41,575 nt of DNA from Pseudonocardia bannensis (lineage in GTDB: Bacteria > Actinomycetota > Actinomycetes > Mycobacteriales > Pseudonocardiaceae), in the NCBI RefSeq assembly GCF_012911875.1, contig NZ_JAAXKZ010000046.1:1-41575 (forward strand). Direction: 5' to 3'. A model generated the notes under the pieces. The model was given only the letters and a program-made list of their open reading frames with translations, had not been told where the DNA came from and did not search any database. The position numbers were made by a program, and so were the translations under genes. Positions 24,065 through 34,948 of the stretch are shown here, piece by piece. Position 1 is the stretch's first letter; every line of letters begins with the position of its first letter.

Positions 24065-25708
24065 ATGACTTCCGGTTCGGTACTCACCTCGACCGGCGCG
24101 GTCGCCCCCGAACCGCCCGGCCCCGTCCGCCCCGTTCCAGCGGCATGGTCGCCGCTGCGGCACCGCTGGTACCGGGCGCTGTGGATCGCCCAGTTCGTCG
24201 CGAACATCGGGACCTGGGCCCAGCTCGTGGGTGCGCAGTGGCTGATGGGCGATCTCGACGGCCGCGACTTCATGGTCGCGCTCATCCAGACCGCCGCCAC
24301 GCTGCCGGTCTTCCTGCTGGTCGTCCCGGCCGGGGCGCTCGGCGACATGTTCGACCGGCGCCGGCTGCTGCTGTGCGGCCAGCTGCTGATGGCGGCGGCC
24401 GCCGGCTCCCTGGCGCTGTTCACCGCGCTGGGGACGATGACACCCGGCCTGCTGCTCGGGCTGATCGCGGCGATGGGCATCGGGCAGGCGATCTCGATGC
24501 CGACGCTCCAGGCGGTGCAGCCCGACCTCGTCGAATCCGACGAGCTCCCGCAGGCCGCGCTGCTCAACGGGGCGAACGCCAACATCGGGCAGGCCCTCGG
24601 GCCCGCGGTGGGCGGCGTGCTCATCTCCGTGTTCGGTCCGGTGGCCAACTTCACGCTCAACGCGCTGTCCTTCGTCGGCGTGCTGCTGGTGATCGCCCTC
24701 TGGCGCCGCCCGCCGGAGCCGCGCCCGCTCGGCCACGAGCAGCTGCGCCGCGCGGTCCGGGCCGGCGCGCGCTATGTCCGCAGCGAGCCGCTGTTCGCGA
24801 CCGTGCTCGCCCGCTCCGCGGTGTTCATGCTGTTCGCCAGCGCGTTGTGGGCGTTGCTGCCGGTGATCGCCCGCGGGCGTCTCGGACTCGACGCCGGGGA
24901 CTACGGGCTGCTGCTCGGCGGCGTGGGCCTCGGGGGGATCCTCGGCGCGATCGTGGTGCCCACCGTGCGCGCCCACGTCGACGCCGACTCGCTGGTGGCC
25001 GTGGGCTCGCTGGTCTACGCGGGGTCGATGCTGATCACCGGCTTGGCCCGGTCCGCGCTGGCGGTCGGCTGCGCGCTGATCGTGACCGGTCTGGCCTGGG
25101 TCGCGGTGCTGTCCACGTTCAACGCGGCCGCCCAGGTCGTGCTCCCGGGATGGACCCGCGCCCGCGCGCTGGCCTACTTCCAGCTCGTCTTCATGGGCGG
25201 GCAGGCACTGGGCGGCGTGCTGTGGGGGGCGGTGGCCCAGGAGTTCACTTCCGTGACGGCACTCGTCGTGGCCGCGGCCGGGATGGCACTGAGCGTGCCG
25301 ATCGTCCGGTGGCGGCTGCGGCTGCAGGCCGAGACCGTGGACGTCAGCGCGGTGCGACACCTGCCCGATCCGCCCGTCGCCCACCTCGACGCCGGCCCGG
25401 TGCTGGTGACACTGGAGTGGCGGGTGCCCCAGGAGGAGGCCGCCGCGTTCATCGCGGCGATGCTGCCGGTGGGGCGGGCGCGCAAGCGCACCGGCGCGCA
25501 GCTGTGGGGACTGTTCGAGGACCTCGAGGACCCGGAGGCGTTCCTGGAGGTGTTCACCGTGGCTGACTGGTCCGAGCACCTGCGCCAGCACCTGGAGCGT
25601 GGCACCGCCGCCGACCGCGACCTGGAGGTGCGGGCCCGCCGGTTCATCGTCCGGGGCACCGAACCGCGGGTCCGGCACCTGGTGCGGGCGGACGCGACCA
25701 GCCTGTGA
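24065..25708 (+). CDS. MFS exporter with C-terminal ABM-like domain
   Basis: 547 residues. About twelve hydrophobic segments span residues 35-425 (for example ALIQTAATLPVFLLVVPAGA and GLLLGGVGLGGILGAIVV). The loop after TM2 has GDMFDRRRLL, the conserved MFS motif A. The type is that of the DHA3/EntS-like transporters (MFS_3), proton-driven exporters of drugs, siderophores or other small molecules. Residues 440-547 are a soluble ferredoxin-like domain (VLVTLEWRVP, LWGLFEDLEDPEAFLEVFTV) resembling antibiotic-monooxygenase folds; this extension is known in the family. It starts nine bases after the sigma-factor stop, so the two are probably cotranscribed. Confidence 0.9.
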   Translation: MTSGSVLTSTGAVAPEPPGPVRPVPAAWSPLRHRWYRALWIAQFVANIGTWAQLVGAQWLMGDLDGRDFMVALIQTAATLPVFLLVVPAGALGDMFDRRRLLLCGQLLMAAAAGSLALFTALGTMTPGLLLGLIAAMGIGQAISMPTLQAVQPDLVESDELPQAALLNGANANIGQALGPAVGGVLISVFGPVANFTLNALSFVGVLLVIALWRRPPEPRPLGHEQLRRAVRAGARYVRSEPLFATVLARSAVFMLFASALWALLPVIARGRLGLDAGDYGLLLGGVGLGGILGAIVVPTVRAHVDADSLVAVGSLVYAGSMLITGLARSALAVGCALIVTGLAWVAVLSTFNAAAQVVLPGWTRARALAYFQLVFMGGQALGGVLWGAVAQEFTSVTALVVAAAGMALSVPIVRWRLRLQAETVDVSAVRHLPDPPVAHLDAGPVLVTLEWRVPQEEAAAFIAAMLPVGRARKRTGAQLWGLFEDLEDPEAFLEVFTVADWSEHLRQHLERGTAADRDLEVRARRFIVRGTEPRVRHLVRADATSL

Positions 25709-25724
25709 GCCGCCCTGCGAGCCC

Positions 25725-26705
25725 TCAGGCGTACGCCGGGCCGCGCAGTGTCTGCGAGGGCGGCAGCCCGTACCGGGTGCCGTAGGCGCCGACGAACCGC
25801 ACGGGGTCGGCGAACCCCCACCGGTAGGCGGTGGTGACGACCGTGGTCTCCCCGGGAGCGTGGTCCTGCAGATCCAGATGGGCTCGTGCCAGCCGGACCT
25901 GCCGGAGGTAGTGGCCCGGCCGCACGCCCAGGTGCCGCAGCCAGCTCTCCTGCAGCGCCCGAACGCTGAGTCCCGCATCGCGCGCGAGGTCGGCGACGGT
26001 GAGGGGGCGCTCCGGGAAGGCCTCGATGGTGTCCACGGTCCGCCGGACCGGGCCCGGGGCCCAGGAGCGGACGGGCGCCTCGAGCTCCTCGCGGTACGGG
26101 TGGTCGATGGCCTCCAACAGGCTCGCGAGCAGCGACTCCTGCATCGGCTCGGCGATCGTCGGGTTGTCCAGCCCACCGCCGGGGCCGCCCCCGTCCAGGA
26201 TGAGCCGCACCAGCCCCGCCCACACCCGGCCGGCCGCGGTGTTGAGGTCCATCGTCGGCGCGAGGCGCAGGGGCCGCTGCACGTCGTGACCCAGCCGGCC
26301 CTCCAGCGCGTCCTCGAGGGCACCGGCGTCGATCCGGACGACGAACAGGTCGTAGTCGGGATCGGTGGTGATGTCGATCTCTCCCACGGGCTGGTAGACG
26401 GCGGCCCGGCCGGGCGCGACGTCTGCCTCGACGCCCCGGTGCTCGGAGTGCATGATCCCGTGGACCGGGAAGCCGATGGAATAGCCGACGTCGTCGTCGG
26501 CGGGCAGGCCGAGCCGGGTGCCGTCGGTGTACCAGGCCTCCTCGACGCTCAGCGGCCCGCGCGCCACGCCGTGGGCGTCGTAGGAGAAGTCCGGTGTGGG
26601 CCGGTGCAGCAGATCCAGGGACGTGATGACGTCGCCGTCCCGGATCACCGACTCGGCGACATCCGGGTCGACCTCGCGGAAGGTGAAGTACTGCGGATCA
26701 GCCAT
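25725..26705 (-). CDS. AraC-family transcriptional regulator
   Basis: 326 residues. The N-terminal half is an AraC_binding_2-like sensory domain (IGFPVHGIMHSEHRG, PGRAAVYQPVGEI). The C-terminal 100 residues hold two helix-turn-helices: LTVADLARDAGLSVRALQES and the second around YRWGFADPVRFVGAYGTRYG. ATG at 26705 is preferred to the in-frame GTG at 26717, which lies directly on the GAGGGG ribosome site. The gap to the DUF1931 gene upstream is 15 bases, so it is likely the last gene of the long stress operon. Whether it regulates that operon is unknown. Confidence 0.88.
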   Translation of the reverse strand: MADPQYFTFREVDPDVAESVIRDGDVITSLDLLHRPTPDFSYDAHGVARGPLSVEEAWYTDGTRLGLPADDDVGYSIGFPVHGIMHSEHRGVEADVAPGRAAVYQPVGEIDITTDPDYDLFVVRIDAGALEDALEGRLGHDVQRPLRLAPTMDLNTAAGRVWAGLVRLILDGGGPGGGLDNPTIAEPMQESLLASLLEAIDHPYREELEAPVRSWAPGPVRRTVDTIEAFPERPLTVADLARDAGLSVRALQESWLRHLGVRPGHYLRQVRLARAHLDLQDHAPGETTVVTTAYRWGFADPVRFVGAYGTRYGLPPSQTLRGPAYA

Positions 26706-26720
26706 GACGGGCGGCACCCC

Positions 26721-27167
26721 TCAGGTCAGCAGGCGGAACAGCTGGAACGCGCGGTCCCAGTCCTCGGTCGACGGGTTGCCCATCTCGGGGTCGATCACAC
26801 GGAAGGTCCGGGCCAGTCCGACCGACAGTCCGCCGTAGAGGTGCACCAGCCGTTCCTCGGTCTCGTCCGCGAACGTCACGTCCGGCGGGCGCCGGCTCAT
26901 CTGGCGCAGCAACGGCAGGATCTCCTCGGCCTCCTCGAGCCTGTCGAACTCGCGGATGCGCTCCTGCACACCCTTGGTGATCGGCAGGTCGGGCGGCTGG
27001 ACCACGTCCCGGCCGTTCCACTTGGCCGTGATCGAACCGGCCAGTGCCATGTCGTCGACCTTCTCGTCGATGAACTCGTGGAAGCGTCTGAGGTCCTCCT
27101 TGTCGACGTCGATGCCCGCCACCGATCGGAAGAACCGTTCGAACTGGGCCGTGCCCGAGACCGCCAT
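26721..27167 (-). CDS. DUF1931 protein, single-chain double histone fold
   Basis: 148 residues that match DUF1931 from end to end: FERFFRSVAGIDVDKEDLRR, the NGRDVVQPPDLPITKG core, and the C-terminal GGLSVGLARTFRVIDPEMGN with EDWDRAFQLFRLL. Solved thermophile members of this family (Aquifex, Thermus) fold as two fused histone folds. DNA binding has not been shown for them to my knowledge. The paired motifs here are residues 1-70 and 71-148. The ATG at 27167 has a good GAGAGGGAG ribosome site. It sits between the flavoprotein and the AraC gene, gaps 15 bases each. Net charge is slightly acidic by eye, which argues against simple histone-like DNA coating. Confidence 0.85.
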   Translation of the reverse strand: MAVSGTAQFERFFRSVAGIDVDKEDLRRFHEFIDEKVDDMALAGSITAKWNGRDVVQPPDLPITKGVQERIREFDRLEEAEEILPLLRQMSRRPPDVTFADETEERLVHLYGGLSVGLARTFRVIDPEMGNPSTEDWDRAFQLFRLLT

Positions 27168-27182
27168 GCGTGCTCCCTCTCC

Positions 27183-28895
27183 TCACCGCACCGTCGCCAG
27201 GTACTCGTGCACCAGGCGCACCGCCATCGATCCCTCACCCACCGCCGAGGCGACCCGCTTGGTGGAGCCGCTCCGCACGTCACCGGCCGCGAACACGCCC
27301 GGCGTGCTGGTCTCCAGCAGGAGCGGCTGCCGGGCCTGCCCACCGTCGAGCCCCGACCCGTCCTGGACCGCGGCCGGTCCGGTCAGGACGTATCCGCCGG
27401 AGTCCACCGCGACGGTGTCCGGCAGCCACTCGGTGCACGGGTCGGCCCCGATGAACACCATCAGCTCGTGCGCGGGCAGCACCCGGCGTTCGTGCGTGTC
27501 GAGGTCCTCCACGACGACCGACTCCAGGACACCGCGCTCGCCCTGCAGTTCCCGCACCTCGGTGTGCACCAGCACCTCGACGCGGGGGTCGCGCTCGATC
27601 CGGTCGGCCAGGTAGCGCGACATGTACTCGCCCAGTTCGCGTTCCCGGATCACCAGGCGGACCTGCGCCGCATGATCGGCGAGGAACAGCGCGGCCTGCC
27701 CGCCGGAGTTCCCGCCGCCGACGACGACCACCGGATCGCCGGCGCACACCTGCGCCTCCATGGGTGTGGCGGCGTAGTAGACGCTGCTCTCCTCGTACTC
27801 CTCGAGCCGGGGAACCGGCAACCTCCGGTAACGGGCACCGGTCGCGATGATCACCGCGCGGGCCGCCACGCTGTCGCCGTCAGCGAGCCGCAGCACGTGC
27901 TCTCCCTCGCCGGCCTCCATCCCGATCACCTCGGCCGGCACCGTGGCGCGCGCGCCGAACTTCTCGGCCTGGATGATCGCGCGCTCGGCGAGCTCGCCCC
28001 CGGAGATTCCGGCCGGGAACCCGAGGTAGTTCTCGATCCGCGAGGTCCGCCCGGCCTGGCCGCCGACGGCCACCCCGTCGAGCAACGAGGTGTCCAGGCC
28101 CTCCGAGGCCCCGTACACCGCGGCCGCGAGGCCGGCCGGCCCGCCGCCCACGACCACCAGGTCGCAGATCTCCGATCTCGACCGGTCGCTGCGCAGCCCG
28201 ATCAGTCCGGCCAGCTCGGCATTGCTGGGGTTGTGCAGCACCCGGTCCCGCCAGATCACCACCGGCGTCTCCTCCGGGCCAAGTCCCAGATGGCGCAGCA
28301 GCGCATCGGCCGCGGTGTCGGACTCCAGGTCGACGAACCGGTGCGGCAGCCGGTTGCGAGCGGCGAACTCGCGCAGCCGGCGGGTGTCCGGGGAGTAGCG
28401 GGAGCCGACGATGCGGAAGCCCAGGCCCTGGTCGAGGACGAGCCACCGGCGGATCAGGAAGGCGCGCAGGACCTCGTCGCCGAACGCGGGATCGGACAGG
28501 GTGATCTGTCTGAGCCGCTCGGCCGGGATCGCGATCACCTCGCCCGGGTCGGCCACCAGCCACGTCAGGAATGCCACCTGCCCGGTGAGCAGGCCCAGCT
28601 CACCGAGGAACCTCCCCGGCCCGTGCACCCTGATGACCCGCTGCTCGGGCGTGCCGAGGGCCTCCACGGCCGCGACGCGCCCGGAGAGCACGACGTAGAA
28701 CATCTCGTCCGGCTCGCCCTCGGCGATGAGCACCTCCCCGCGACGGGTCGGGCGCCGCTCACCCAGCGCGGACAGCTCCTGGATCCGGGCCTCGTCCAGC
28801 CGCGGGAACGCGCCGTGCAGGTCCGGGGTCTCCCCCGGGGGTACCGCCGCCAGCAACTGCTCGAGGTCCGGCCCCTCTGCGCGTGTCGCCGTCAT
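27183..28895 (-). CDS. cNMP-binding thioredoxin-reductase-like flavoprotein
   Basis: 570 residues, a paralogue of the REC-flavoprotein at 10562-12247. Residues 30-165 are a Crp-like cyclic-nucleotide-binding domain (EPDEMFYVVLSGRVAAVE, GRFLGELGLLTGQ). Residues 175-250 are a thioredoxin-fold-like segment. Residues 255-570 are the FAD/NADPH reductase: VVGGGPAGLAAAVYGASEGL, SRIENYLGFPAG, VVVGGGNSGGQAALF and GVFAAGDVRSGSTKRVASAVG. The CATC disulfide site is replaced by YYAATP; C384 lies where the paralogue has C376. The start ATG at 28895 follows GGAGG. In the operon it comes directly after the ZnF-UBP gene. It probably senses a nucleotide and passes electrons to an unknown acceptor. Confidence 0.9.
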   Translation of the reverse strand: MTATRAEGPDLEQLLAAVPPGETPDLHGAFPRLDEARIQELSALGERRPTRRGEVLIAEGEPDEMFYVVLSGRVAAVEALGTPEQRVIRVHGPGRFLGELGLLTGQVAFLTWLVADPGEVIAIPAERLRQITLSDPAFGDEVLRAFLIRRWLVLDQGLGFRIVGSRYSPDTRRLREFAARNRLPHRFVDLESDTAADALLRHLGLGPEETPVVIWRDRVLHNPSNAELAGLIGLRSDRSRSEICDLVVVGGGPAGLAAAVYGASEGLDTSLLDGVAVGGQAGRTSRIENYLGFPAGISGGELAERAIIQAEKFGARATVPAEVIGMEAGEGEHVLRLADGDSVAARAVIIATGARYRRLPVPRLEEYEESSVYYAATPMEAQVCAGDPVVVVGGGNSGGQAALFLADHAAQVRLVIRERELGEYMSRYLADRIERDPRVEVLVHTEVRELQGERGVLESVVVEDLDTHERRVLPAHELMVFIGADPCTEWLPDTVAVDSGGYVLTGPAAVQDGSGLDGGQARQPLLLETSTPGVFAAGDVRSGSTKRVASAVGEGSMAVRLVHEYLATVR

Positions 28896-28924
28896 GACCT
28901 CCGATCGGCCGCCCCTGCCGGCGG

Positions 28925-29209
28925 TCATACGAAGGCCTCGTCCACGAAGCACCAGCGCCAGTCCTCGCCCGGCTGGAACGACTGCACGATGGGGTGGCCC
29001 ACCACCCCGGCGTGCCCGCGGGCGTGACGCATCGGGGACGAGTCGCAACAGCCCACGTGTCCGCAGGTCAGGCACAACCGCAGGTGCACCCACGGGGAAC
29101 CGATCTGCAGACACTCCTGGCAGCCCTCCGGCGTTCCGGGCGTGACGTCGCGGATCCAGCTGACGTGCGGATCCGCGACGGTGCCACCGATCGGAATCCC
29201 GAAGGTCAT
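28925..29209 (-). CDS. UBP-type zinc-finger protein
   Basis: 94 residues, almost entirely one ZnF-UBP domain (the ubiquitin-C-terminus-binding finger of eukaryotic deubiquitinases and HDAC6). Likely zinc ligands are C30/C33, C46/C49, C54 and H62, H66, H72 in CLTCGHVGCCDSS and MRHARGHAGVVGHP. The conserved aromatic stretch EDWRWCFVDE closes the domain. Free-standing bacterial ZnF-UBP proteins are known in actinobacteria, commonly beside thioredoxin-reductase-like flavoproteins; their ligand is not established. The ATG at 29209 overlaps the DoxX-like stop (ATGA). The context points to redox or stress signalling, not classical ubiquitin turnover. Confidence 0.9.
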   Translation of the reverse strand: MTFGIPIGGTVADPHVSWIRDVTPGTPEGCQECLQIGSPWVHLRLCLTCGHVGCCDSSPMRHARGHAGVVGHPIVQSFQPGEDWRWCFVDEAFV

Positions 29210-29664
29210 GTCACCACGTCCGGTACCGCTGGGGCGGCCGGGGTGCGGGACGTGCCACGATCGCCCAGGACCAGCGCGGCTCCCATCCCGACCAGCCACA
29301 CGTCCTTGGCCAGCGGGACACCTTCCTGGCTCGGGAACACGCTGCCGGGCCGGCGCATCCCCGGGGTCTTCCAGTACAGGCCCAGCAGGCCCGCGCCGAA
29401 ACCCAGCAGCCCGAGGCCGGCCAGCTTCGCGGGCACGAAGGGGGCGAGCAGCGCGCCACCGAGCGCGATCTCACCGGCGGACACCAGTTTCACGAACTGT
29501 CCGGGCTCGATCGTGCTGACGAAGGGGTAGGTGCCGGCGGCGAACCCGTGCAGGTGCTTCGCGGTCTCCTCGTCGGCGTTCCTCTTGGAGAGGCCGGAGT
29601 CCAGGACGTAGGTGCCGCTGCTCAGCCGCAACGGCCACTGCCAGGCTCGCTCGCGCAGGGTCAT
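29206..29664 (-). CDS. DoxX-like small membrane protein
   Basis: 152 residues with three to four hydrophobic segments (near residues 60-85, LAGLGLLGFGAGLLGLYW and VWLVGMGAALVLG). It resembles DoxX/DoxD-type quinone-pathway membrane proteins, in which one mycobacterial member partners SodA and a thiol transferase in redox balance; the link is family knowledge and the assignment is moderate. An ATGA overlap joins it to the thioredoxin gene upstream and another to the ZnF-UBP gene downstream, so expression is tightly coupled to redox proteins. Confidence 0.75.
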   Translation of the reverse strand: MTLRERAWQWPLRLSSGTYVLDSGLSKRNADEETAKHLHGFAAGTYPFVSTIEPGQFVKLVSAGEIALGGALLAPFVPAKLAGLGLLGFGAGLLGLYWKTPGMRRPGSVFPSQEGVPLAKDVWLVGMGAALVLGDRGTSRTPAAPAVPDVVT

Positions 29665-30181
29665 GACGACCTCTGGCTCGAGTCCGCTGAGTCCTGCCGG
29701 GACGCCGCGGCGCCGGATCCGCCGGACCCCGTTCCGAGAGCCTCGTCGAGCCAGGCGCGCAGCACCGGGACCGGCGCGGCACCGGGCTGCCGGGCGATCA
29801 CCTGGCCGTCACGCACCACCATGAGGGTGGGCACCGCACGCACTTCGAAGCGCTGGGAGAGCCGCGGGGCGGTGTCGACGTCCACCTTCACGAGCTTGAT
29901 CTGACCGGCCCGCTCGGTGGCCAACTGCTCCAGCGCGGGGCTGACCATCCGGCACGGCCCGCACCAGGTCGCCCACAGGTCGACCACGACGGGGATCGAG
30001 GACCGCTCGACCACCTCGGCGAAGTCGTCGTCACCGGCGTCGACGATCCACGGCAGCGGGTTGTGGCAGTTGCCGCACTTCGGGACGCCCTCGGCTGCGG
30101 CCGGCACCCGGTTCTTGCGTCCGCAGTGCGGGCAGGTGACGACGCTGCTGCGCTGGGTCGCCTGCGTGCTCGCGCCGCTGC

Positions 30182-30185
<4 letters not shown>
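29661..30185 (-). CDS. trxC: thioredoxin with N-terminal zinc finger (Trx2/TrxC type)
   Basis: 174 residues. The zinc-ribbon cysteines are C18, C21, C37 and C40 ([20 protein letters not shown]), followed by a thioredoxin domain with WCGPC (active C75, C78) and the cis-proline segment VRAVPTLMV. Zinc-ribbon thioredoxins of this type are usually oxidative-stress enzymes or, with Hsp33-like behaviour, redox-sensitive. The last 20 residues are a Ser/Gly tail. The ATG at 30185 overlaps the clpB stop. It could reduce misfolded or oxidised clients delivered by the chaperones of the same operon. Confidence 0.93.
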
Positions 30186-32802
<2,617 letters not shown>

Positions 32803-32812
<10 letters not shown>

Positions 32813-33126
32813 GTCACACTCCGTCGGTCGTCGATGCGGCTCCGGCGCGCGACCGTCTCCAGGTCTTGGATCCGGTCGAGCAGGTCGATCACCAGTCCGA
32901 GCGCCGCGTAGTTCAGGGGCAGCCCGGCCCGCAACCGCTGGATGCGGGCCATGGTGGTGAGCTGTTCGCGGGGGAACCGCAGATCGCCGTTGGTGTCCCG
33001 GGTGGCGCGGATGAGGCCGAGCGCCACGAAGCGCCGGAGCAACTCGGGATGGACACCGCTGCGGCGGGCGAAGTCCTCCTGGGTCAGACCCTGTTGCTGA
33101 GCGACGGGCAGGTATTGGACCGTCAT
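32803..33126 (-). CDS. cbpM: CbpM-type chaperone modulator (MerR-like fold)
   Basis: 107 residues with a MerR-like winged helix ([21 protein letters not shown], then [17 protein letters not shown]) and a short helical end. E. coli CbpM binds and inhibits the J-protein CbpA; the gene here directly follows a zinc-finger-less cbpA-like dnaJ (gap 13), as expected. HspR, the usual actinobacterial fourth gene of the dnaK operon, is also MerR-like, but it is longer and has a different sequence (with its typical MSRRT... heat-shock register), so I favour CbpM. The ATG at 33126 is used; the frame extends upstream only as Ala/Thr-rich shadow. Confidence 0.78.
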
Positions 33127-33139
33127 CGGTGCGGACCCT

Positions 33140-34270
33140 TCATGTCGTGTCGTCGCTGTCGCCGGCGTCCGACGTGGTGCGCCGCCCGCCGCCCCGGTGG
33201 CCGCCCCGGCGTTTCCCGCCACCGCGGCCGTCGCCGGTGGGCCGGTCCTCGGTGCTCGTGGTCTCACCGCGGGTCGTGTCCCCGCGACGGGGGTCGAAGT
33301 TGGCGGTGGCTGCCAGCTCGGACCACAGCTCCCGCTCGCGATCGGTGGGCGGCCGCGGCGGCACCACGATCTTGACCTCGGCGTAGAGGTCTCCCGGACG
33401 GCCGCGCTGGTCGGGCATGCCCTCTCCGCGCAGCCGCAGCCGCCGCCCCGTCGACGAACCCGCCGGGACCGTCACCTTGGTCTCGCCACCAGGTGTTCTG
33501 ACGGGGACGGTGGCTCCCAGCGCCGCCTCCCAGGGCGCGAGCAGCAGGTCGACGGTGATGTCGCGGCCCTTGACCTTGAACTTCGGGTGGCCCTGCAGCT
33601 TGACGATCAGGTACAGGTCTCCCGGTTCGCCACCGTTCAGCCCGCGGCCGCCCTCGCCGGCGAGCCGGATGCGCCGGCCCTCGGTCACCCCCGGGGGGAT
33701 GTTGACGGTGTAGTTGCGGGGACCGCTCGTGCCCTCGAGGGTGATCTGGCGGCGTCCACCGCGGTAGGCCTCCTCGACGCTCAGCGGGAGTTCCGCCTCC
33801 TGGTCGGCACCCGCCACCGGCCCGGTCCGGCCACGGCGGCCGAACATCCCGCCCAGGAGGTCCTCGAGGTCGACACCCTCGAAGCCACCGTAGGACTCGT
33901 AGCCCCGGTCCCCGCCGAACCCGGCGCCGTACCCGCCGCTGCGGACCCCGCCGCCACGGCGGAAGCCGCCCCCGTAGCCACCGTAACCGCCACCGAACCC
34001 GCCGCCGGCCCGCGCGCCCGCGCCGACCCGCTCCTCCCAGTCGTCCGGGACCTGGCGGAAGTTCTCGCCGAAACGGTCGTACTTGCGCCGGGTCTCCGGA
34101 TCCTCCAGCACGCTGTAGGCCTCGTTGATCTCCTTGAACCGCTCCTCGGCGGCCGGGTCCTTGTTGACGTCCGGGTGGTTCTGGCGCGCCAGCCGGCGGA
34201 AGGCCTGCTGCAGCTCCGACGCATCGGCGTCCCGGGACACCCCGAGAACCTCGTAGTAGTCACGCGCCAT
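33140..34270 (-). CDS. DnaJ/CbpA-type J-protein without zinc fingers
   Basis: 376 residues. J domain 3-69 with the HPD motif at 32-34, then a long Gly/Phe/Tyr/Arg region (85-140) and two C-terminal substrate-binding beta-domains (from about 155). No CxxCxGxG repeats are present, so it is a type II (CbpA-like) J-protein. The C-terminal 55 residues are an unusual Asp/Thr/Arg/Gly-rich tail ([13 protein letters not shown]) not normal for the family, perhaps disordered. It would stimulate the operon's DnaK and be controlled by the CbpM next door. The gap to grpE is six bases. Confidence 0.93.
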   Translation of the reverse strand: MARDYYEVLGVSRDADASELQQAFRRLARQNHPDVNKDPAAEERFKEINEAYSVLEDPETRRKYDRFGENFRQVPDDWEERVGAGARAGGGFGGGYGGYGGGFRRGGGVRSGGYGAGFGGDRGYESYGGFEGVDLEDLLGGMFGRRGRTGPVAGADQEAELPLSVEEAYRGGRRQITLEGTSGPRNYTVNIPPGVTEGRRIRLAGEGGRGLNGGEPGDLYLIVKLQGHPKFKVKGRDITVDLLLAPWEAALGATVPVRTPGGETKVTVPAGSSTGRRLRLRGEGMPDQRGRPGDLYAEVKIVVPPRPPTDRERELWSELAATANFDPRRGDTTRGETTSTEDRPTGDGRGGGKRRGGHRGGGRRTTSDAGDSDDTT

Positions 34271-34276
34271 CCGCGC

Positions 34277-34939
34277 TCACCCCGACGACGACTGGGTGAC
34301 GGTCACGGCGGCCGGGCGCAGCTGCCGGTCAGGCGCGCCGTAGCCGGGCCGGACCACCGACGCGACGGCGCCGGGTGGGGTGCCCGAGTCGTCGGGCTCC
34401 ACGACGCCGACGACCTCGTGCCGGGTGGGGTCGAACGGGACCCCGGCCTCGTCCTGGCGGGCGAAGCCGAGGTTCTCCAGGATCGTGAGCGCCTGCTGAC
34501 GGACGCCCCGGATGCCCTCGATGATGGACTTGGGGTCGGCGCCGGCGTGCTCCAGCGCCAGGTCGATCGTGTCGAGCACCGGGAGGAACGCGCCGGCCAC
34601 CAGCGCCCGCTCCGCAGCACGCTCGCGACTCACCTCCCTGGTGTAGCGCTTGCGGAAGTTGTCCAGATCGGCGACGGCGCGCCGCCACCGGTCCTCGAGT
34701 TCGGCGATCTCGCTCTGTTCGGGGCCGGTTCGGTCGGCCGGGATGACCGGTTCCCCGGCCCGATCCGCCGGGGCGGCCGCAGCCCCCGGATCGGCGGCCA
34801 CCCCGGCGGGCGGCTCCTCCTGCTGCCCAGGACCCCGCTGCTCCGGCGCCTGTCGGACCGATTCAGGCCGGTCAGACTCCGACTGGGCCGGGTGACGCGG
34901 GGTGGTTCCTGGGCTCTGCTCCGTCGACTTCTCCGACAT
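34277..34939 (-). CDS. grpE: GrpE nucleotide-exchange factor
   Basis: 220 residues. A disordered, acidic/Pro-rich first third (about 1-75) leads into the GrpE coiled coil (LEDRWRRAVADLDNFRKRY) and the beta-wing head (FVPFDPTRHEVV-type segment VPFDPTRHEVVGV), ending RLTGSC-free with a basic tail. It exchanges ADP on DnaK. The ATG at 34939 follows GAGG nine bases before and 9 bases after the dnaK stop. The order dnaK-grpE-dnaJ is that of the actinobacterial heat-shock operon. Confidence 0.94.
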   Translation of the reverse strand: MSEKSTEQSPGTTPRHPAQSESDRPESVRQAPEQRGPGQQEEPPAGVAADPGAAAAPADRAGEPVIPADRTGPEQSEIAELEDRWRRAVADLDNFRKRYTREVSRERAAERALVAGAFLPVLDTIDLALEHAGADPKSIIEGIRGVRQQALTILENLGFARQDEAGVPFDPTRHEVVGVVEPDDSGTPPGAVASVVRPGYGAPDRQLRPAAVTVTQSSSG

Positions 34940-34948
34940 CGAAATACC

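Noticed and set aside
22709..26323. A 1204-codon open frame on the minus strand, and similar giant frames at 250-2721 (-), 2460-5954 (-), 25599-29027 (+), 30539-32911 (+), 33197-36058 (+) and 36732-40031 (+)
   Set aside because: They run antisense to well-identified genes, are rich in Arg, Gly, Pro and His-Gln-Val repeats, and match no family. In DNA of this GC content stop codons are rare in the shadow frames.
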